Notes: generated by a model from the letters alone, not told the origin. A stretch of DNA of 64,000 nt from CAVUCH01 sp963739995 (GCA_963739995.1 CAVUCH010000009.1:1-64000), one strand, 5' to 3'; positions 17,139 to 27,072 are shown, numbered from the stretch's first letter. Program-made: numbers and translations.

Positions 17139-19022
17139 ATGCAGCCCCGGCGCGCCCCGTTCGCGGTCACGGTCGTCGCGATGCTGTCGGCCGCCGGTCT
17201 CGCTGCGGCCCAGCCCCGCGTCAACAAGGTCGAGCCGCCGAACTGGTGGCCGGGTCACACGTGGAACCCTGTCCGCGTGCTGATGCGCGGCACCGGACTG
17301 CACGGCGCACGTGTCGATCTGATCGGCGAGGGTCTCACGATCGGACTCGTCCGCGTGAATGCGGCCGGTTCATACCTGTTCGTCGATGTCGCGATTGCCC
17401 CCGGCGCCGTCCCGGGTGCCCGTCGACTGCGCGTAGTCACACCATCGGGAATCACGGAGGCACCGTTCGAAATCTCGGCGCCTCTCCCGCGCACCGGCCG
17501 CTTTCAGGGCTTCTCGCCCGACGACGTCATCTATCTGGCGATGCCGGATCGCTTCCGGGACGGCGATCCCTCCAACAACGATCCACCGCTCTCGCCCGGC
17601 CTGTTCGATCGCAGCAAGGGTCGTTACTACCACGGCGGGGACTTCAAAGGCGTCATCGAGAAGCTGCCGTACCTGAAGGATCTCGGGATCACCGCGCTCT
17701 GGCTGAACCCGTGGTACGACAACGTCAATCACCTGAACGACAAGGAGCGGTACGACGATCTGCCGATTACCGACTACCACGGCTACGGCGCCGTGGATTT
17801 CTATGGCGTGGAGGAACACTTCGGCTCGATGGCCGATCTCACCGCGCTCGTGCAGGCGTCGCAGGCGCTCGGGATCAAAGTGATCCAGGACCAGGTTGCC
17901 AATCACTCCGGCCCCTACCACCCGTGGGTGACCGACCCGCCTACACCTACGTGGTTCAACGGCACGGCAGCGAGGCACCTCGCGAACACCTGGCAGACGT
18001 GGACCCTGCAGGATCCCCATGCGACGCCTCAGGCGCGGCGCGCCACGCTCGACGGATGGTTCATCGACATCCTGCCGGACCTGAACCAGGAAGACGATGA
18101 AGCCGCGCGGTACATCATCCAGAACTCGCTCTGGTGGGTGGGTGTGCTCGGCCTCGACGGCATCCGGCAGGACACGTGGCCCTATGTGCCCCGCGCGTTC
18201 TGGAGCCGCTGGATGGACGCGCTCGAGCGCGAGTACCCACAGCTCACCGCGGTCGGCGAGCTGTACGACGCCGATCCCGCGCTCGTCTCGTTCTTCGCGG
18301 GCGGCAGGGCGGGGTTCGACGGCGTGGACACGAAGGTCGACTCACTGTTCGACTTTCCCCTCTTCTTTGCGATTCGCCACGCGTTTGCCGAGGGCAAGCC
18401 GGTGCGGGAGGTCGCGCAGATGCTGGCGCGCGACCACCTGTATCCCGACCCGTCGCGCCTCGTGGTGTTCCTCGGCAACCATGACATGCTGCGCTTCATG
18501 CACGAGACCGGCGCGACCACCGCGGGGTTGAAGCTCGCGCAGACCTTCATCATGACGACCCGCGGCACGCCGCAGATCTATTACGGGGACGAGATCGCAA
18601 TTTCCGGCGGCGGCGACCCCGACAACCGCCGGAGCCTGCCGGGCGCCTTCGCCGGCGACCCGCGCGATGCCTTCACCGCCGACGGCCGGACGCCGCAGGA
18701 GCAGGACGTGTTCGATCACCTGCGCCGGGTAATCCACCTGCGCCACGAGCTCGCGCCGTTGCGTCGCGGCGCCCTGCAGCACCTCTACGTCGCGGACCAG
18801 CAATACCTCTTTGCGCGGACGGACGACACCAGTTCCGTGCTCGTCGCCATGAACAACGACACGAAGCCCGCAACCTGGACGGCCAGCATGGAGGGCACGC
18901 GGCTCCCGAATGACGCGCCCCTGCAGGATCGGCTCGGCGTCATCGCGACTGCGGCGGTCAAGAACGGCCAGTTGACCGTGACGCTGCCCGCGAGGTCGGC
19001 AGCCATACTCGTGCCCGAGTGA
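17139..19022 (+). CDS. Periplasmic GH13 alpha-amylase / neopullulanase-like glucanohydrolase
   Basis: 627 residues from ATG 17139, with a signal peptide (VTVVAMLSAAGLAAAQ). Residues ~25-130 form an IPT/cyclomaltodextrinase-N-type beta domain (VEPPNWWPGHTWNPV), followed by a GH13 barrel: DRFRDGDPSNND, KVIQDQVANHSGPYHPW, nucleophile Asp in GLDGIRQDTWPY, acid/base Glu in AVGELYD, third Asp in FLGNHDMLRF. The C-terminal beta domain ends VTLPARSAAILVPE. It should cut alpha-1,4 glucans, pullulan or cyclodextrins outside the inner membrane. The next gene is a sugar importer, so released maltose or maltodextrin is the likely cargo. A longer open frame upstream covers repeats and is not used. Confidence 0.9.
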   Translation: MQPRRAPFAVTVVAMLSAAGLAAAQPRVNKVEPPNWWPGHTWNPVRVLMRGTGLHGARVDLIGEGLTIGLVRVNAAGSYLFVDVAIAPGAVPGARRLRVVTPSGITEAPFEISAPLPRTGRFQGFSPDDVIYLAMPDRFRDGDPSNNDPPLSPGLFDRSKGRYYHGGDFKGVIEKLPYLKDLGITALWLNPWYDNVNHLNDKERYDDLPITDYHGYGAVDFYGVEEHFGSMADLTALVQASQALGIKVIQDQVANHSGPYHPWVTDPPTPTWFNGTAARHLANTWQTWTLQDPHATPQARRATLDGWFIDILPDLNQEDDEAARYIIQNSLWWVGVLGLDGIRQDTWPYVPRAFWSRWMDALEREYPQLTAVGELYDADPALVSFFAGGRAGFDGVDTKVDSLFDFPLFFAIRHAFAEGKPVREVAQMLARDHLYPDPSRLVVFLGNHDMLRFMHETGATTAGLKLAQTFIMTTRGTPQIYYGDEIAISGGGDPDNRRSLPGAFAGDPRDAFTADGRTPQEQDVFDHLRRVIHLRHELAPLRRGALQHLYVADQQYLFARTDDTSSVLVAMNNDTKPATWTASMEGTRLPNDAPLQDRLGVIATAAVKNGQLTVTLPARSAAILVPE

Positions 19023-19094
19023 GACGTCTCGCGGCGGGCGGCGGGCCCGGGGCGCTGAGTCATCCGCGAGCGCGTGACTGATTTACTGTGAGAC

Positions 19095-19160
19095 GCGGCC
19101 GTGGGCCGGGAGCCCGAAGCCAGAACCGCCTGCAGCCTGCCGCCTGGCAGCCTGAAGCCG
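19095..19160. repeat. Heptad array (GCAGCCT-type words)
   Basis: Degenerate 7-bp words between the amylase and MFS genes: GCGGCCG, TGGGCCG, GGAGCCC, GAAGCCA, GAACCGC, CTGCAGC, CTGCCGC, CTGGCAG, CCTGAAG. CTGCAGC can self-pair. The array ends 17 bp before the MFS start. Confidence 0.7.
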
Positions 19161-19177
19161 GGTAACCGAAAAAGCCT

Positions 19178-20515
19178 ATGTCCAAGCCGACACTTTCCTT
19201 CTGGCAGATCTGGAACATGAGCTTCGGGTTCCTCGGCATCCAGTTCGGCTGGGGCCTGCAGATGGGGAACATGAGCGCCATCTACGAGACGCTCGGCGCG
19301 CAGCCCGATCGCATCCCGATCCTCTGGCTGGCGGCACCGCTGACCGGTCTGCTGGTGCAGCCAATCGTCGGCGCCCTCAGCGACCGCACGTGGGGGCGGC
19401 TGGGGCGGCGGCGTCCATACTTCCTGGCTGGTGCCATCTGCTCCAGCATCGCGTTGTTCATCATGCCCACGTCCTCTTCGCTCTGGATGGCGGCGGGACT
19501 GCTGTGGATGCTCGACGCCAGCATCAACGTAAGCATGGAACCGTTTCGCGCGTTCGTGGCGGACAAGCTGAACGATCGCCAGCGCACCACCGGCTTCGTT
19601 ATGCAGAGTTTCTTCATCGGGCTCGGCGCCACCTTCGCGGGCACCCTGCCGCTCCTGTTCCGCTACCTCGGCGTCGAAGGCACCACGCCGAGTGGTATCC
19701 CGCTGACGGTGAAGTACGCCTTCCAGGTGGGCGCGCTCGCGTTCCTTCTGGGCGTGTTGTGGACGGTTGTGACGACCGACGAGTATCCGCCGGAGGACAT
19801 GGCGGCGTTCGAGCGCATGAAGCGCGAGCGGCGAGGGCTTGCCGCCGGTGTGCAGGAGATCGTCGCGGCCGTGCGCGAGATGCCGCGCACGATGAAGCAG
19901 CTCGCGGCCGTGCAGTTCTTCACGTGGCTCGGGCTGTTCTGCATGTGGCTGTTCTATGTCCCGGCGGTCGCCCGGCACGTGTTCGGGGCAGTGGATGCGC
20001 AGTCGGAGATCTACACGCGCGGGGTGGAGTGGGGGAACTTCACTTTTTCCATCTACTCCATCGTCTGCTTCCTGGTGGCGTTCGCCCTCCCGCGCTTCGC
20101 GGCGGCGACGAGCCGGAAGACGGTCCACGCGACGGCGCTGCTCTGCGGCAGCGTTGGCCTGCTGTCCGTGTGGGTGATCCGTGAACCGTGGCTGCTGGTG
20201 CTGTCGATGTGCGGCGTGGGCGTGGCGTGGGCGTCCATCCTGTCCATGCCGTACGCGATCCTCGCGGGCTCGCTTCCGGCGGGCCGCGTCGGGCTCTACA
20301 TGGGCGTATTCAACTTTTTCATCGTGCTGCCGGAGATTCTGCAGGCGCTCACGTTCGGGCCGCTCATCCGGACGGCCTTCGGTGAGGGCAATCCGAATGC
20401 GCCGGTCTACGTCGTGCTCATCGGCGGCTGCTGTCTCGCCGTGGCGGCGCTGCTCGTCTCCCGGGTGCACGACCCGGTCGCTGTCGCCGACGTGCCGTTG
20501 GTCGTCAGTCGCTAG
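19178..20515 (+). CDS. MFS transporter, SLC45/GPH-like maltose or sucrose importer
   Basis: 445 residues, 12 predicted membrane segments. It has SFWQIWNMSFGFLGIQFGWGLQ at the start and the loop motif GALSDRTWGRLGRRRPYFL between helices 2 and 3, typical of sucrose/maltose:proton symporters (SLC45-like). Inner membrane. It lies about 155 bp after the amylase gene in the same direction and opposite maltokinase-glgE, so maltose or a short maltodextrin is the likely substrate. Sucrose cannot be excluded. Confidence 0.88.
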   Translation: MSKPTLSFWQIWNMSFGFLGIQFGWGLQMGNMSAIYETLGAQPDRIPILWLAAPLTGLLVQPIVGALSDRTWGRLGRRRPYFLAGAICSSIALFIMPTSSSLWMAAGLLWMLDASINVSMEPFRAFVADKLNDRQRTTGFVMQSFFIGLGATFAGTLPLLFRYLGVEGTTPSGIPLTVKYAFQVGALAFLLGVLWTVVTTDEYPPEDMAAFERMKRERRGLAAGVQEIVAAVREMPRTMKQLAAVQFFTWLGLFCMWLFYVPAVARHVFGAVDAQSEIYTRGVEWGNFTFSIYSIVCFLVAFALPRFAAATSRKTVHATALLCGSVGLLSVWVIREPWLLVLSMCGVGVAWASILSMPYAILAGSLPAGRVGLYMGVFNFFIVLPEILQALTFGPLIRTAFGEGNPNAPVYVVLIGGCCLAVAALLVSRVHDPVAVADVPLVVSR

Positions 20516-20672
20516 CACGCGTCGCGCGGGTTCGTTTGGATTTCGCGCGTCCGCGGTCCACCAAGAACACCAAGGCACCAAGGGCGAAAGGACTTCATTG
20601 GTCGGGATGGTGTCGCTTCAGGTCAGGTGCGAAGCGCGAAGCGGCTGTCAGCGAACCAGACGGAGCAGCCCC

Positions 20673-22265
20673 TCAATCGGGTCCTGGCAACCAGTCCGGG
20701 CGATTGTTCAACTCGTAGTCCAGCTCGTACAACGCCTTGTCGAGCATCAGCAGCTCGAGCAGTGCGGCGAGCTGGGTGTGGTCCGAGGGAATAAACGACG
20801 CGCCGTGTGTGTCGGCGAAGTAGGACGACAGGAACGCTGCCGTCACCGCTGTTTCCCAGAGGGTGGCCCACGGCGCCCGTTCCAGCGGGTCCGCCTGGTA
20901 GGCGCGGCTCCAGGCGAAGAGGCCAGACCACGCGGCGTAGCTGTAGGACCGCAGCATGCCGGCGACGTCCGTGAGCGGCGAGCGCTTGCGGCGCCGGTCT
21001 GCCAGCGGCCGCGCGGGCTCGCCTTCGAAGTCGAGCAGCGCGTACCTGGCGCCTCTCCACAACAGCTGGCCCAGGTGGTAGTCCTGGTGACAGCGCGTCT
21101 TGGTCGCCGCAAGCCGCGTGGTGGCCAGCACGTCGAGCCGGGCGAACAGCGCGGGCTGCAGGGCGAGCAGTGCATGCGCGCGCTCGGCCGTGTGGCCTGC
21201 GAGGAGGGGTGCCCGCGTCGCCGTCAGGGCCAACGCACGGCTCGCGCGTGCGCGGGTGCCCTCCACCATGGTGAGCACATCGTCTGCCGTGATCGGCTGC
21301 GGGGCGAGCGCTTCCTCGGTACCGCGGGCGAGCGCCAGATGGAGCGCGGCGGTCTGGTGGCCGAGCGTGTGAGCGGCCTCGAGGTACGCGCCTATCGGCT
21401 CACGGGCCGCTGCCGCCAGATCATGGTGTGGGAGCTCGAGGAGCGTGCCCGGCGGCATCAGAGATCGCGCGAGGTCCGTCGGGCCGCTGCCGACGCGTGC
21501 GTAATATTGCCCGACGTGTTCGAGGGCGTGCTCCCAGCCGTCGGTGCTGTCGGGCACCAGCGCGTGCAGCACGGCCAACGCGGAGCTCTCGAGCCCCGTC
21601 GTGTACTCCATCGAGCCGAGCACCGCCGGCACGTCCGCAAAGCCGACCTTCCGCAGGAAGCGACCGAGTTCGAGCTCTGGATGCGGACCCGGCTCGAGCC
21701 GGCGATAGATCTTCAGGATCGACGACCGGCCGAAGATCACCGATGAGTTGCTCTGCTCGGCGCCGCTGCGTCGCACGGCGATGTCGGCCAGCGGAGACGC
21801 GACGACCGACGGCACGTCGCGCACGCTGACGACGCTGCCTTCGATGAAGCCGAATTGCCGCCGCGCGTCGATTGCCGCGAGCAGCCCGCGGCAGGCGTTG
21901 TCGTCCGCGAGGGCATCGGTCAGCAGGCGTCCGCCTTCCGCATCGATCCACGCGATCGCCGCGGCCGGCCGCTGCGTCCAGAGCGCCGAGATTTCAGGCT
22001 CCGCAAGGACGGTGAGCGGCAAGGCGTAGCGTTCGGTGCCCCCGTCGGCGAACTGGACATCGGCGACCGCCAGAAACGGGGTGAGCGGCGGCTGCAGCGG
22101 GCCGCCGTCGACGACGCGGACGCGCTCGATCGGCCGTGCCTTGCCGCCGAACCATCGCTGTCGAGCGAGAAACGCGGGCAGCGCCGTCGCCTCCAGCACC
22201 GTGCGCGAGGCACCCTCGAACACACATTCGAAGCGCGATGCCCCGAGGACCGGGATTGCAGCCAT
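20673..22265 (-). CDS. Maltokinase (Pep2/Mak-like)
   Basis: 530 residues from ATG 22265, which overlaps the glgE stop as ATGA, so the two are translationally coupled. Features: N-terminal cap with QRWFGGKARPIERVRVVDG, VIFGRSSILKIYRRLEPGPHPELELGRFL (ATP-site lysine), and kinase catalytic loop TRCHQDYHLGQLLW followed by YALLDFEGEPARPLADRRRKRSPLTDVAGMLRSY (metal-binding Asp). It phosphorylates maltose to maltose 1-phosphate with ATP in the cytoplasm, the substrate of GlgE. It often occurs fused to trehalose synthase (TreS); here it stands alone, and no treS is in the window. Confidence 0.92.
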   Translation of the reverse strand: MAAIPVLGASRFECVFEGASRTVLEATALPAFLARQRWFGGKARPIERVRVVDGGPLQPPLTPFLAVADVQFADGGTERYALPLTVLAEPEISALWTQRPAAAIAWIDAEGGRLLTDALADDNACRGLLAAIDARRQFGFIEGSVVSVRDVPSVVASPLADIAVRRSGAEQSNSSVIFGRSSILKIYRRLEPGPHPELELGRFLRKVGFADVPAVLGSMEYTTGLESSALAVLHALVPDSTDGWEHALEHVGQYYARVGSGPTDLARSLMPPGTLLELPHHDLAAAAREPIGAYLEAAHTLGHQTAALHLALARGTEEALAPQPITADDVLTMVEGTRARASRALALTATRAPLLAGHTAERAHALLALQPALFARLDVLATTRLAATKTRCHQDYHLGQLLWRGARYALLDFEGEPARPLADRRRKRSPLTDVAGMLRSYSYAAWSGLFAWSRAYQADPLERAPWATLWETAVTAAFLSSYFADTHGASFIPSDHTQLAALLELLMLDKALYELDYELNNRPDWLPGPD

Positions 22266-24364
22266 CAGGAGCGGGTGACGGAACGACCCGACGGCAGGTG
22301 GAGGATGTGCGCGGGGTGCTCCGGCGTGAGCCGCACGTAGTTCCACTCGCCTCGCCAGAGATATCGGGCGCCCGTGAGGAGGTCCTCCGCCGGGTAGCCG
22401 CCGTCAGGCCCGCTCTGCACGTCAGCGACGGGTCCTTGCACCCATCCCTGTTGCATGTGGTGCGGATCCAGGCTGACGACCACGAGAAGGAGGTCGGTGT
22501 TGTCGCTCGTGCTCTTCGCGTAGCAGAGGATCTCCGGGTTGTCAGTGGCGAAGAACCGCAAGCTCCAGTCCGACTGCAGCGCCGGGTGCTGCCGCCGGAT
22601 CGTGTTCACGCGCGTGATGAGCGGCGCCAGATTGCCGGGAGCGTCCCAATTCCGGACCCGCACCTGGTACTTCTCGGAATCCAGGTACTCCTCGGAGCCG
22701 GGACGTACCGGCACGCGCTCGCAGAGCTCGAAACCGCTGTAAATGCCATATGTCGCGCCGAGTGTCGCCGCGAGCACCAATCGGATCCGGAACGCGGCAG
22801 GCCCCCCCGCCTGCAGGTACTCGTGCAGGATGTCGGGTGTGTTCGCAAAGAGGTTCGGGCGCATGTACTCGCGCACGTCGGTCTGCGTCAGCTCGGTGAA
22901 GTACTCCATCAGCTCGGTACGCGTGTTCCGCCACGTGAAGTAGGTGTAGGACTGGTCGAACCCCAGCTTGGCGAGGTACTTCATGATCCGCGGGCGGGTG
23001 AAGGCCTCGGCGAGAAAGATCGTCTCGGGGTACTGCCGGCGCACATCGGCGATCATCCACTCCCAGAAGTGGAAGGCTTTCGTGTGCGGGTTGTCCACGC
23101 GGAAGATGCGCACGCCGCGGGCGCACCAGAACTCGACGACGCCCTTCAATGCCACCCAGAGACTGCGCCACTCGGCACACTCGAAGTCGATGGGGTAAAT
23201 GTCCTGGTACTTCTTCGGCGGGTTCTCGGCGTACTTGATGGTGCCATCGGGCCGGTGGCGGAACCATTCCGGGTGCTCACGTACCCAGGGGTGATCGGGG
23301 GAGCACTGGTACGCGAGATCGAGCGCCACCTCCAGGCCGAGGCTACGCGCGGCCGCGAAGAAATGGTCGAAGTCCTCGAGCGTGCCAAGGCCAGGGTCCG
23401 CGGCGGTGTGGCCACCCGCCTCACTGCCGATGGCCCAGGGACTGCCCACATCGTCGAGGGCCGGGGTGAGCGTGTTGTTGCGACCCTTGCGATGGGTGTG
23501 TCCTATCGGGTGCACGGGCGGGAGATACAGCACGTCGAAGGCCATCGCCGCAATGCGCGGCAGCGCGGACTCGGCTTCGCGGAACGTGGCGCTTCGGGTC
23601 GGATCCGTGCCGCCAGAGCGTGGAAACATCTCGTACCAGGCCGCGAAGCGCGCGCGCTCGCGATTCACGAGCACGCGAAGCACGCGGTCGTACACGGTGG
23701 CGCGCCTGCGATCGGCCGCGGCCGACGCCGCATCGGCCACAATCGGATCGAGGGCCGCGGTCTCGCGGTCCCGTGCGTCGGCATCACTGGCGAGGAGCGC
23801 GGCGCGCTCGAGCAGGAGGTCGGGGCGCGGCGATCGGGAGGCGGCATCCCGGAGCAGGGCGGCACCCTCGAGGAGCTCGCTCGAGACGTCCTGGCCCGCC
23901 TGCACCTTGGCCACCAATCCCTTGCGCCACGATGCGAACGTATCGACCCACGCCTCGATCGTGTACTCCGCGGCGCCGGGGCCGCCGCCGACGATGAAGG
24001 CCGCGGTCCACTCATCGTTCCCGAGCGGCACCATCGTGACCTCCTGCCACCCGGCGGCCGTGTCGAACGGCGCGGAGGGCGGGGTTGGCACCCCCGCGGC
24101 GTCATGCGCGACGGTGCGGTACCACAAGGACGCCGCGAGCGCGTCGTGGCCGTCCGCGTAAATGGCTGCCGTTACCACAACGCGCTCGCCCGGCGTGCGC
24201 TGGATGGGAAAGCGGCCGGCGTCAATCTCGGGCCTGACGTGCTCCACGACCACCCGCTGTGCGAGGCGTTCCGGCAAGGGCGCGGTGGCGCGCGGCGCGG
24301 CGGGGGCTCTCTTGGTGCGGGGCGCGCGCGCGGGCCGTGGTGGTTCGCTGGTCGTATCGCTCAT
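22265..24364 (-). CDS. glgE: Alpha-1,4-glucan:maltose-1-phosphate maltosyltransferase GlgE
   Basis: 699 residues from ATG 24364, typical GlgE length. A Pro/Ala-rich leader (~30 residues) precedes the N-terminal beta domain (ERVVVTAAIYADGHD). The GH13_3 barrel has MAFDVLYLPPVHPIG, KGRNNTLTP, AIGSEAGGHTAADPGLGT, nucleophile Asp in VRIFRVDNPHTK and acid/base Glu in IFLAEAFTRP. It transfers maltosyl units from maltose 1-phosphate to growing alpha-1,4 glucan and releases phosphate. Co-transcribed with maltokinase through an ATGA overlap. Long upstream open sequence before 24364 is not family-like. Confidence 0.96.
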   Translation of the reverse strand: MSDTTSEPPRPARAPRTKRAPAAPRATAPLPERLAQRVVVEHVRPEIDAGRFPIQRTPGERVVVTAAIYADGHDALAASLWYRTVAHDAAGVPTPPSAPFDTAAGWQEVTMVPLGNDEWTAAFIVGGGPGAAEYTIEAWVDTFASWRKGLVAKVQAGQDVSSELLEGAALLRDAASRSPRPDLLLERAALLASDADARDRETAALDPIVADAASAAADRRRATVYDRVLRVLVNRERARFAAWYEMFPRSGGTDPTRSATFREAESALPRIAAMAFDVLYLPPVHPIGHTHRKGRNNTLTPALDDVGSPWAIGSEAGGHTAADPGLGTLEDFDHFFAAARSLGLEVALDLAYQCSPDHPWVREHPEWFRHRPDGTIKYAENPPKKYQDIYPIDFECAEWRSLWVALKGVVEFWCARGVRIFRVDNPHTKAFHFWEWMIADVRRQYPETIFLAEAFTRPRIMKYLAKLGFDQSYTYFTWRNTRTELMEYFTELTQTDVREYMRPNLFANTPDILHEYLQAGGPAAFRIRLVLAATLGATYGIYSGFELCERVPVRPGSEEYLDSEKYQVRVRNWDAPGNLAPLITRVNTIRRQHPALQSDWSLRFFATDNPEILCYAKSTSDNTDLLLVVVSLDPHHMQQGWVQGPVADVQSGPDGGYPAEDLLTGARYLWRGEWNYVRLTPEHPAHILHLPSGRSVTRS

Positions 24365-24474
24365 CAGGGTGGATCCTCGAGGCCGCGCGCAGGTTGCGCC
24401 GGGAGCAACCCGTGGAGTGTACGGGATGCGCTTCGACGGCGGCAAGGACGCGGCACCTTCTATACTTGAGCCAC

Positions 24475-27072
24475 ATGCTCGGCCTCCGCAGCCTGCGATT
24501 TCTTGCGATTGCGTTCGTGGCGGTGCTCGCCACCTACAGCGGAGTGTGGATGTACTACATCCACGCGCAGGAGTCCGCGAACGCACGCGGTTTCGAGCAC
24601 GAGTTCCGGCCGTCCGCGCGCGCGGCGGCGGTCACCGCCGTGCGGCCCACCGGAGTGGCCGCGCGAGCCGGGCTGCGGACGGGCGACCAGATCGTCGCGA
24701 TCGACGGGCAGCCCCTGGACTCGTACGATCGTCTCCTCGACGCGTTCGGACGCACGCCGCCGGGGCGCTCCCTGTCGTTACAGGTCGACGGGCCTGGCGG
24801 CGTTCGTACGATTGGCTTCCCGGTGACCCGCAACCGCGACATCGCACAGGCACAGCCCGGCGGCGACTCCCCAGCCTCGCAGGTGCTCGCCATCGTGATC
24901 ACGGGATATCCGCTGGTCTTCCTGGCTGTAGCATCCGCGGTGCTGCTGCAGCGTCCGGGTGACCGCGACGCCTGGGTGATGGCGCTCGCCTTCGGTGGCC
25001 TCATCGCGAGCGCGCCGCTGCTGATGATCGAGCCGCAGATGCCTCCGCCGCTCCGGCGGTTCATGGTGCCGGTGTGGGGGTTCCTCGCGTCCACCATGCC
25101 GGCAGCGCTCTATTACTTCTTCGCGGTCTTCCCGGCGGCCTCCAAAGTGGATCGACGCCTGCCGTGGCTCAAGCGGGTGCTGGGTGGGGCCGCCATGACC
25201 GCGGGCACCATCACAGCCGCCATCTGCGTCGCGTTCGGCGACAGCGAAGGGCTCTGGTGGATGGCCGAGCGCGTGTCGGCCGGGACGGCCGGTTGGATTC
25301 TGCGCGTCTACAGCATCCTGTGTGTGGTGCTGGCGTTCGCCTCGCTGGTCACCAACGCGTTCGGGGACCAGGGAACGCGACGTAAGACGCGCGTAATCCT
25401 GGCGGGCGCCGTGCTGGGCTTTGGCCCGGTCATGACGCTGCAGGTGCTTCTGGCGGTCGGGAGAGCCAGGCAACCAGAGGAGATCGTGCCGTTCTGGGTC
25501 TGGGCACTGGCTGCCATGGCCATCAGCCTGGTGCCGCTGTCGGTCGCCTACGCGGTCGTGAAGCACCGCGTGATGGAACTCCCCGTGCTGCTGCGGCGGA
25601 GTGCGCGGTACGTGCTCGTCCGCCGGGGCGCCGTGACGGTAGCCGTCCTCCTGGGGATCTTGGTCACGTTCCTCTTCGCCGCGATCTCGTCACGGGTGTT
25701 CACCGATGTGGGCGAGGGCGCGCAGCGCGCCGGCCTGGTCGTCGGCGCGCTGTTCGGCGGCGTGCTGGCCACCGCGGGACCCCGACTCTGGCGGCCGGCA
25801 CAGGAGCGCATCGACCGCGCATTCTTCCGCGGGGCCTACGATGCGCGGCGCATTCTCGAGCAGCTCGCCCGCGACAGTCATGTGGCGACCGACCGCGACG
25901 CGCTCGCATGGGGGATCGAAACGGCGCTCGAGGCGGCGCTGCAGCCGGAGGCCCTGTACGTCTACCTGCGCGCGCCCGATGCGCCGGCACGCCTGGTGGC
26001 CGCAGGAGCTGACGCAGCGGCGCTGGCCGGTGTTCCGCTGCCCCTCACCACGCCGGGCCTGCTGGAGCTCACGAGACGCGGGCAGCCGGTGGTGCTCGAA
26101 CCCCAAGACCTGGGACCAGGCGGCGCGTTCGAGGCCTGCGCGGTGCTGCGGCCGGAGCTGCTCGTCCCGATGCTGGGAAGATCAGGCGATCTCGAAGGGC
26201 TGCTCGTGCTCGCGACGAGACTGTCGGAGGAGCCGTACTCGGGTGAGGATCGCGCGCTCGTCGGGGCGGCCGCGGCGCAGGCCGGACTGACGCTCGAGAA
26301 CATCCGGCTCGCCGAAGCCATGGCGCGGCAGCTCGACGCTGGCCGCCGGCGCGCCCGGGAACTCGAAATCGCGAAGGCGGTCCAGGCCAAGCTGCTGCCA
26401 CAGGCGGCCCCCGTCCTCACGACCCTCGACTACGCCGGGCGCTGCATCCAGGCGCGGTCGATTGGAGGCGACTACTTCGACTTCATCTCGGTTGGAGAGG
26501 GCAAATTGGCCTTCGTGCTGGCGGACATCTCCGGGAAGGGCATCTCGGCCGCGCTGCTGATGGCCAGTCTCCAGGCCAGTCTGCGCGCGCAGTACACCGT
26601 GGCCCCGGCTGACGTCAGGGCCGTGCTCCGTACCGTCAATCGCGTCTTCTACGGATCGACGGCCACGAACCACTACGCCACCCTCTTCTTCGGCGTGTAC
26701 GACGAGACCACCCGTCAGCTGCAGTACGCGAACTGCGGACACCTGCCGCCAATCCTGCTCCGCAGCTCGGGCCTTCTCGAACGTCTCCAGCCGACAGCGA
26801 CGGTCATCGGCCTCTTCGATGAGTGGGATTGCCGTACCGCGCAGACGGCCCTGGCCCCTGGCGATACGCTCGTGGTGTTCAGTGACGGTGCCAGCGAGGC
26901 GGTGAACGCGGCCGATGAGGAGTTCGGGGAGGAACGGTTGGCGGCAATCGTCGAAGGGCAGTCGAACGCCGGAGCGGTGGCCCTGCTCGATGCGATCGTG
27001 GCGGCAGTCAACGAGCACGGCGGAACGCAGCAGTATGACGATCTCACGTTGATCGTCGCACGTGGCAGGTAG
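24475..27072 (+). CDS. Membrane PDZ-GAF-SpoIIE (PP2C) serine phosphatase
   Basis: 865 residues from ATG 24475. Order: TM helix at ~5-25, PDZ-like domain ~40-125 (AVTAVRPTGVAARAGLRTGDQIVAIDGQPL), about eight TM segments ~135-405, a short region with RRILEQLARDSHVATD, a GAF-like domain ~470-615, a coiled stretch (RRRARELEIAKAVQAKLLP) and the PP2C/SpoIIE domain with SIGGDYFDF, VLADISGKGISAALLMA, YANCGHLPPIL, VVFSDGASEAVN and YDDLTLIVAR. The metal-binding Asp residues are present. Probably a membrane sensor that dephosphorylates an anti-sigma-antagonist type partner; no partner gene is adjacent. TATACT at 24461-24466 sits 8 nt before the ATG, suggesting a leaderless mRNA. Confidence 0.88.
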   Translation: MLGLRSLRFLAIAFVAVLATYSGVWMYYIHAQESANARGFEHEFRPSARAAAVTAVRPTGVAARAGLRTGDQIVAIDGQPLDSYDRLLDAFGRTPPGRSLSLQVDGPGGVRTIGFPVTRNRDIAQAQPGGDSPASQVLAIVITGYPLVFLAVASAVLLQRPGDRDAWVMALAFGGLIASAPLLMIEPQMPPPLRRFMVPVWGFLASTMPAALYYFFAVFPAASKVDRRLPWLKRVLGGAAMTAGTITAAICVAFGDSEGLWWMAERVSAGTAGWILRVYSILCVVLAFASLVTNAFGDQGTRRKTRVILAGAVLGFGPVMTLQVLLAVGRARQPEEIVPFWVWALAAMAISLVPLSVAYAVVKHRVMELPVLLRRSARYVLVRRGAVTVAVLLGILVTFLFAAISSRVFTDVGEGAQRAGLVVGALFGGVLATAGPRLWRPAQERIDRAFFRGAYDARRILEQLARDSHVATDRDALAWGIETALEAALQPEALYVYLRAPDAPARLVAAGADAAALAGVPLPLTTPGLLELTRRGQPVVLEPQDLGPGGAFEACAVLRPELLVPMLGRSGDLEGLLVLATRLSEEPYSGEDRALVGAAAAQAGLTLENIRLAEAMARQLDAGRRRARELEIAKAVQAKLLPQAAPVLTTLDYAGRCIQARSIGGDYFDFISVGEGKLAFVLADISGKGISAALLMASLQASLRAQYTVAPADVRAVLRTVNRVFYGSTATNHYATLFFGVYDETTRQLQYANCGHLPPILLRSSGLLERLQPTATVIGLFDEWDCRTAQTALAPGDTLVVFSDGASEAVNAADEEFGEERLAAIVEGQSNAGAVALLDAIVAAVNEHGGTQQYDDLTLIVARGR

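Noticed and set aside
20559..20586. CACCAAG direct repeats downstream of the MFS gene as another heptad element
   Set aside because: The spacing is 8-9 bp, not 7, and there are only three copies with no complementary arm.
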